Source: an uncultured Eubacteriales bacterium (GTDB taxonomy: Bacteria; Bacillota; Clostridia; Oscillospirales; Oscillospiraceae). Taken from it: a stretch of DNA of 7,465 nt. The DNA lies in the NCBI GenBank assembly GCA_900554705.1, contig USIH01000108.1:1-7465 (forward strand), read 5' to 3'. Below, in pieces: positions 5,909 through 7,465 of this stretch (within the stretch, counting starts at the first letter, position 1; the number at the start of each line of letters is the position of its first letter). Position numbers and translations under genes: made by a program. The notes under the pieces were generated by a model. That model saw only the letters and a program-made list of their open reading frames with translations, made no database searches and was not told the origin of the DNA.

Positions 5909-6345
5909 CTTTCATTCCTCCTTAATATGCGCATGATCTGTTCTTTTGTTCCATGGTTTCGCAGCAGTGAAAGAAACTCCTCGTCCATCAGGCATTCGGA
6001 AAGCTCCGTCAGAAGCTGAACATGGCTGTCCTTATCGACGGCGGCAAACACAAAAGCCGCCATAATGCGCCGATCGTTCAGGTAGACCGGCTCGCGCAGC
6101 AGCGCCAGACTCATGGCGACCTCGTGGACGCCCGCCTCCGGTCTGCCGTGGAAGAAGGCGATGTCGTCCAAGAGCACCATGTATGCGCCAAACTCGGCGA
6201 CCGTGTCCTTGATGGACTGCAAGAAGCGCGGTTCGATCGAGCCTTGCTTGACCAAAACGCCGCCCGCAATGTCAACAAGTTCCTCCCAACTCGCGCAGGA
6301 CACGTCCTCTAAGAAGGTCTCGTCGTGGATCAGGGATGATAACAT
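5905..6345 (-). CDS. PTS IIA component, mannitol/fructose/ascorbate (UlaC) type
   Basis: This 146-residue cytosolic protein belongs to the PTS_EIIA_2 family (E. coli UlaC is 154 residues). It takes phosphate from HPr on a histidine and gives it to IIB. The key block is DDIAFFHGRPEAGVHEVAMSL, where the His in FHGRP (residue 66) is the expected phosphorylation site and the His of GVHEV (residue 74) is the usual second conserved one. The start is ATG at 6345 with GAGGTG (6355-6360) nine bases upstream. A GTG at 6355-6357 lies within that ribosome site and would add four residues, so it is probably false. It is the first gene of the operon. Its last codons encode the ribosome site of the next gene, and its TGA overlaps that gene's TTG start. 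Confidence 0.92.
   Translation of the reverse strand: MLSSLIHDETFLEDVSCASWEELVDIAGGVLVKQGSIEPRFLQSIKDTVAEFGAYMVLLDDIAFFHGRPEAGVHEVAMSLALLREPVYLNDRRIMAAFVFAAVDKDSHVQLLTELSECLMDEEFLSLLRNHGTKEQIMRILRRNES
5917..5923 (-). promoter_or_regulatory. Perfect ribosome site deciding a TTG start
   Basis: AAGGAGG on the minus strand lies 8 bases before the TTG at 5908 and inside the end of the IIA gene. It is the evidence for using TTG as the start of the UPF0309-type SIS protein. Confidence 0.75.
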
Positions 6346-6384
6346 TTCGCTTTGCACCTCGCATTTTTCACGATTTCTAAGACT

Positions 6385-6413
6385 AATATGACATGGTTTT
6401 CATTCAAAATCAA
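6385..6413 (-). promoter_or_regulatory. Operon promoter (minus strand)
   Basis: On the minus strand, -35 TTGATT (6408-6413) and -10 CATATT (6385-6390) have a 17-base spacer, and a TGT just before the -10 gives an extended -10 form. Transcription would start near 6378, leaving a short leader of about 33 bases before the IIA ATG. A second -10-like CATAAT (6426-6431) lies upstream but has only a poor -35 (CGGATA). Confidence 0.5.
6389..6402 (-). promoter_or_regulatory. cre-like catabolite-control site over the operon promoter
   Basis: TGAAAACCATGTCA on the minus strand fits the Firmicute cre consensus TGWAANCGNTNWCA at 13 of 14 positions. The one mismatch is the G of the central CG, which is usually important, so the call is tentative. 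It covers the promoter spacer and touches the -10, the usual place for CcpA repression. The operon's own HPr keeps a Ser46-like residue, which fits. Confidence 0.35.
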
Positions 6414-6440
6414 CAGTGTGAGTCGATTATGACCCAATTT

Positions 6441-6451
6441 TCAACTGGTAT
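6441..6451 (+). promoter_or_regulatory. Single half-site repeat of the operator
   Basis: TCAACTGGTAT occurs here and again at 6476-6486, an exact 11-base direct repeat 35 bases apart. The right copy is the left arm of the palindromic operator. This left copy has no matching TACCAGT arm. It may be an accessory half-site for the GntR protein and overlaps the poor -35 of the alternative operon promoter. Confidence 0.35.
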
Positions 6452-6478
6452 CCGAGAAAGCACAGAACCACTCGATCA

Positions 6479-6495
6479 ACTGGTATGCTACCAGT
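6479..6495. promoter_or_regulatory. GntR/HutC-type operator palindrome
   Basis: ACTGGTATGCTACCAGT is a perfect inverted repeat with 7-base arms and a 3-base centre. Its TGGT...ACCA core resembles operators of HutC-subfamily GntR repressors that sense amino sugars (NagR/DasR type, TGGT-4-ACCA), but the arms are one base further apart here. It lies between the divergent promoters and is probably bound by the GntR protein encoded at 6630-7349. Confidence 0.6.
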
Positions 6496-6567
6496 ATGTG
6501 ACAGGCCTGATTTTGAACAGTTTCGCACGGGCGGTGCGGATTATCTTATCCGCGTGGCGCGCCCGAT

Positions 6568-6596
6568 TTGACGAACGGCAAACGATATGCTATAAT
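6568..6596 (+). promoter_or_regulatory. Promoter of the GntR regulator gene
   Basis: TTGACG (6568-6573) and a perfect TATAAT (6591-6596) have a 17-base spacer, with TGC directly before the -10 (extended -10). This is a near-consensus housekeeping promoter. Transcription would start near 6603, about 27 bases before the ATG at 6630. Confidence 0.85.
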
Positions 6597-6614
6597 GACG
6601 ACGCTATTATTTAC

Positions 6615-6621
6615 AAGGAGG
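6615..6621 (+). promoter_or_regulatory. Ribosome site fixing the GntR start
   Basis: AAGGAGG lies 8 bases before the ATG at 6630. It shows that the open frame reaching back to 6393 is not translated in full. Confidence 0.85.
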
Positions 6622-6629
6622 CATCGAGT

Positions 6630-7349
6630 ATGAGCGGACTTCCCCTCTATCAGGAACTGTACAACACGCTGTATGCCCAAATCGTGTCCGGCGCGTATTC
6701 CGAGGTAAAGACGATCCCTTCCGAGCGGGAGCTGTGCGCGATGTACCACGTCAGCCGCTCCACGGTTCGCCGCGCGCTCGATACGCTCCGAAAAAACGGC
6801 TATATCAGCACATTGCAGGGCAGCGGCAACTTTGTCCGGCCGCAGATGTATCTTCAGCCGCTTTCCAAATTTCATTCCTTTGCCGGTTCTTTGAAGGCAG
6901 ACCATGTGGAGATCACGAACCGAATTTTGGACTACGCGCTCATCGGCAGCGACGCCTACCTGCAAAGTGTGCTTCCGACGCAGCAGGACGGAAAGTGGCA
7001 CAAGCTGACGCGGCTGCGTATGGCCTCCGGCGCGCCTCTGATGATCGAAACATCTTATCTGCCGCAGCGCCGTTTCTATCATCTGGACATCGACTATCTG
7101 AGCACAAACTCCCTGTATGCCTATCTTGAAGCTTACTACTGTATGCGGATCAACGACGCCAACGAGCTACTCTCGCCCATCATGCCCACAAACGAGGAGC
7201 GCCGCGAACTGCTGATCTCGCCGCGCGTCCCCTGTATGCTTTTGGAGCGCTTCTGCTACGAAAACGGCGGGCTTATCGCGATCCACAAAACCATTGTGCG
7301 CGGCGACAAGTACAAGTTCCGCGCGGTCTATTACGCCAATGAAGTATAA
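6630..7349 (+). CDS. GntR-family transcriptional regulator, HutC/UTRA type
   Basis: This 239-residue protein is a HutC-subfamily GntR repressor. The N-terminal winged helix-turn-helix covers about residues 5-70, with IPSERELC (29-36), the recognition helix region VSRSTVRRAL (41-50) and the wing LQGSGNFV (62-69). A UTRA effector domain follows from about 90 to the end (KWHKLTRLRMASGAPLMIE in its first half and YKFRAVYYANEV at the end). UTRA regulators usually bind a phosphorylated sugar or amino sugar and leave their operator. The start is ATG at 6630, set by AAGGAGG and a consensus promoter just upstream; the frame stays open to 6393 by chance. It is divergent from the PTS operon and very likely controls it through the palindrome at 6479-6495. 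The inducer is probably the imported sugar phosphate or a pathway intermediate. Confidence 0.93.
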   Translation: MSGLPLYQELYNTLYAQIVSGAYSEVKTIPSERELCAMYHVSRSTVRRALDTLRKNGYISTLQGSGNFVRPQMYLQPLSKFHSFAGSLKADHVEITNRILDYALIGSDAYLQSVLPTQQDGKWHKLTRLRMASGAPLMIETSYLPQRRFYHLDIDYLSTNSLYAYLEAYYCMRINDANELLSPIMPTNEERRELLISPRVPCMLLERFCYENGGLIAIHKTIVRGDKYKFRAVYYANEV

Positions 7350-7384
7350 AAAGCGCCCGCAGTCAGAATCCTGACTGCGGGCGC
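7348..7384 (-). terminator. Strong hairpin terminator facing left (for a minus-strand gene beyond the window)
   Basis: GCGCCCGCAGTCAG (7353-7366) and CTGACTGCGGGCGC (7371-7384) form a perfect 14-bp stem with loop AATC. The A-run at 7348-7352 makes a U-tract on the minus strand, so by polarity it ends transcription coming from the right. On the plus strand there is no T-run after the stem, though a stem this strong may also help end the GntR transcript, whose stop codon it directly follows. Confidence 0.75.
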
Positions 7385-7385
7385 A

Positions 7386-7417
7386 CAGCGTGTCGAAAAA
7401 CCTTTTTCGACACGCTG
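7386..7417. repeat. Perfect 15-bp palindromic hairpin
   Basis: CAGCGTGTCGAAAAA (7386-7400) and TTTTTCGACACGCTG (7403-7417) are perfect complements with only CC between them. It begins two bases after the neighbouring hairpin and is followed by a smaller palindrome GGCAG-A-CTGCC (7417-7427) and CAAAAAGG. The tandem of hairpins looks like a dispersed intergenic repeat or a two-way transcription stop. I cannot test its copy number. Confidence 0.6.
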
Positions 7418-7465
7418 GCAGACTGCCAAAAAGGTTCGGAAGACGAGCAACTCACGCCCGTCGGC
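7418..7465. other. Right-edge noncoding stretch
   Basis: No start, ribosome site or recognisable protein is seen in the last 48 bases. Two minus-strand frames remain open through the hairpins, but their translation reads as repeat sequence rather than a known protein end. The end of a minus-strand gene may lie just outside. Confidence 0.3.

Noticed and set aside
3504..6345. Naming the transporter genes ulaA/ulaB/ulaC
   Set aside because: Family membership is clear, but the neighbours do not support ascorbate as substrate, so the symbols would mislead.
6524..6538. Small inverted repeat CGCAC-5-GTGCG before the GntR promoter
   Set aside because: Only five base pairs, no T-run on either strand and no relation to the operator; probably chance in GC-rich DNA.
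6393..6629. N-terminal extension of the GntR protein by 79 residues
   Set aside because: It would cover the promoter, operator and ribosome site. ATG at 6630 has AAGGAGG at 8 bases and gives the usual length.
1..7465. tRNA, rRNA, CRISPR array, transposase or phage genes
   Set aside because: None seen: no clover-leaf gene, no regularly spaced repeats and no mobile-element proteins in any frame.

Overview
This is a GC-rich segment, probably from a low-redox gut-type Firmicute (Clostridia, perhaps Oscillospiraceae). The basis is strong AAGGAGG-type ribosome sites, an HPr with both the His and the regulatory Ser region of Gram-positive HPr, a HutC-type GntR regulator, and dense operon packing. 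The taxon is inference. Almost the whole window is one carbohydrate PTS operon on the minus strand, read from right to left, with a divergent regulator gene on the plus strand.

Layout from left to right. Positions 1-76 hold small inverted repeats, including a possible operon terminator stem cut by the window edge. They are followed by a HAD-family phosphatase (77-766), a dedicated HPr (772-1044), a GatZ/KbaZ-family protein (1050-2363) and an AgaS-type two-SIS sugar-phosphate isomerase/deaminase (2348-3376). A 127-base gap with a hairpin separates these from the ascorbate/GAT-type PTS IIC (3504-4850), IIB (4869-5141), a UPF0309-type single-SIS protein (5174-5908) and the PTS IIA (5905-6345). 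The intergenic region 6346-6629 carries divergent promoters, a 17-base palindromic operator and a cre-like site. A GntR/UTRA regulator follows (6630-7349), then two very strong hairpins at 7353-7417. The last 48 bases hold no gene that I can support.

How the genes may work together (inference). HPr passes phosphate to IIA, then to IIB, and IIC imports and phosphorylates a sugar. The SIS enzyme AgaS would turn an aminohexose 6-phosphate (galactosamine 6-phosphate is the best guess) into tagatose 6-phosphate. The GatZ-family protein would then act alone as a tagatose-6-phosphate 4-epimerase, giving fructose 6-phosphate. No tagatose-6-phosphate kinase, no catalytic GatY/KbaY aldolase, no deacetylase and no ascorbate-pathway enzymes (UlaD/E/F/G) are present here. 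That makes a short kinase-free, aldolase-free route plausible. The second SIS protein and the HAD phosphatase have no fixed place in this scheme and are the most open questions.

Control is probably double: the GntR/UTRA repressor acting at the divergent region, and possibly CcpA/HPr-Ser-P through the cre-like site over the operon promoter.
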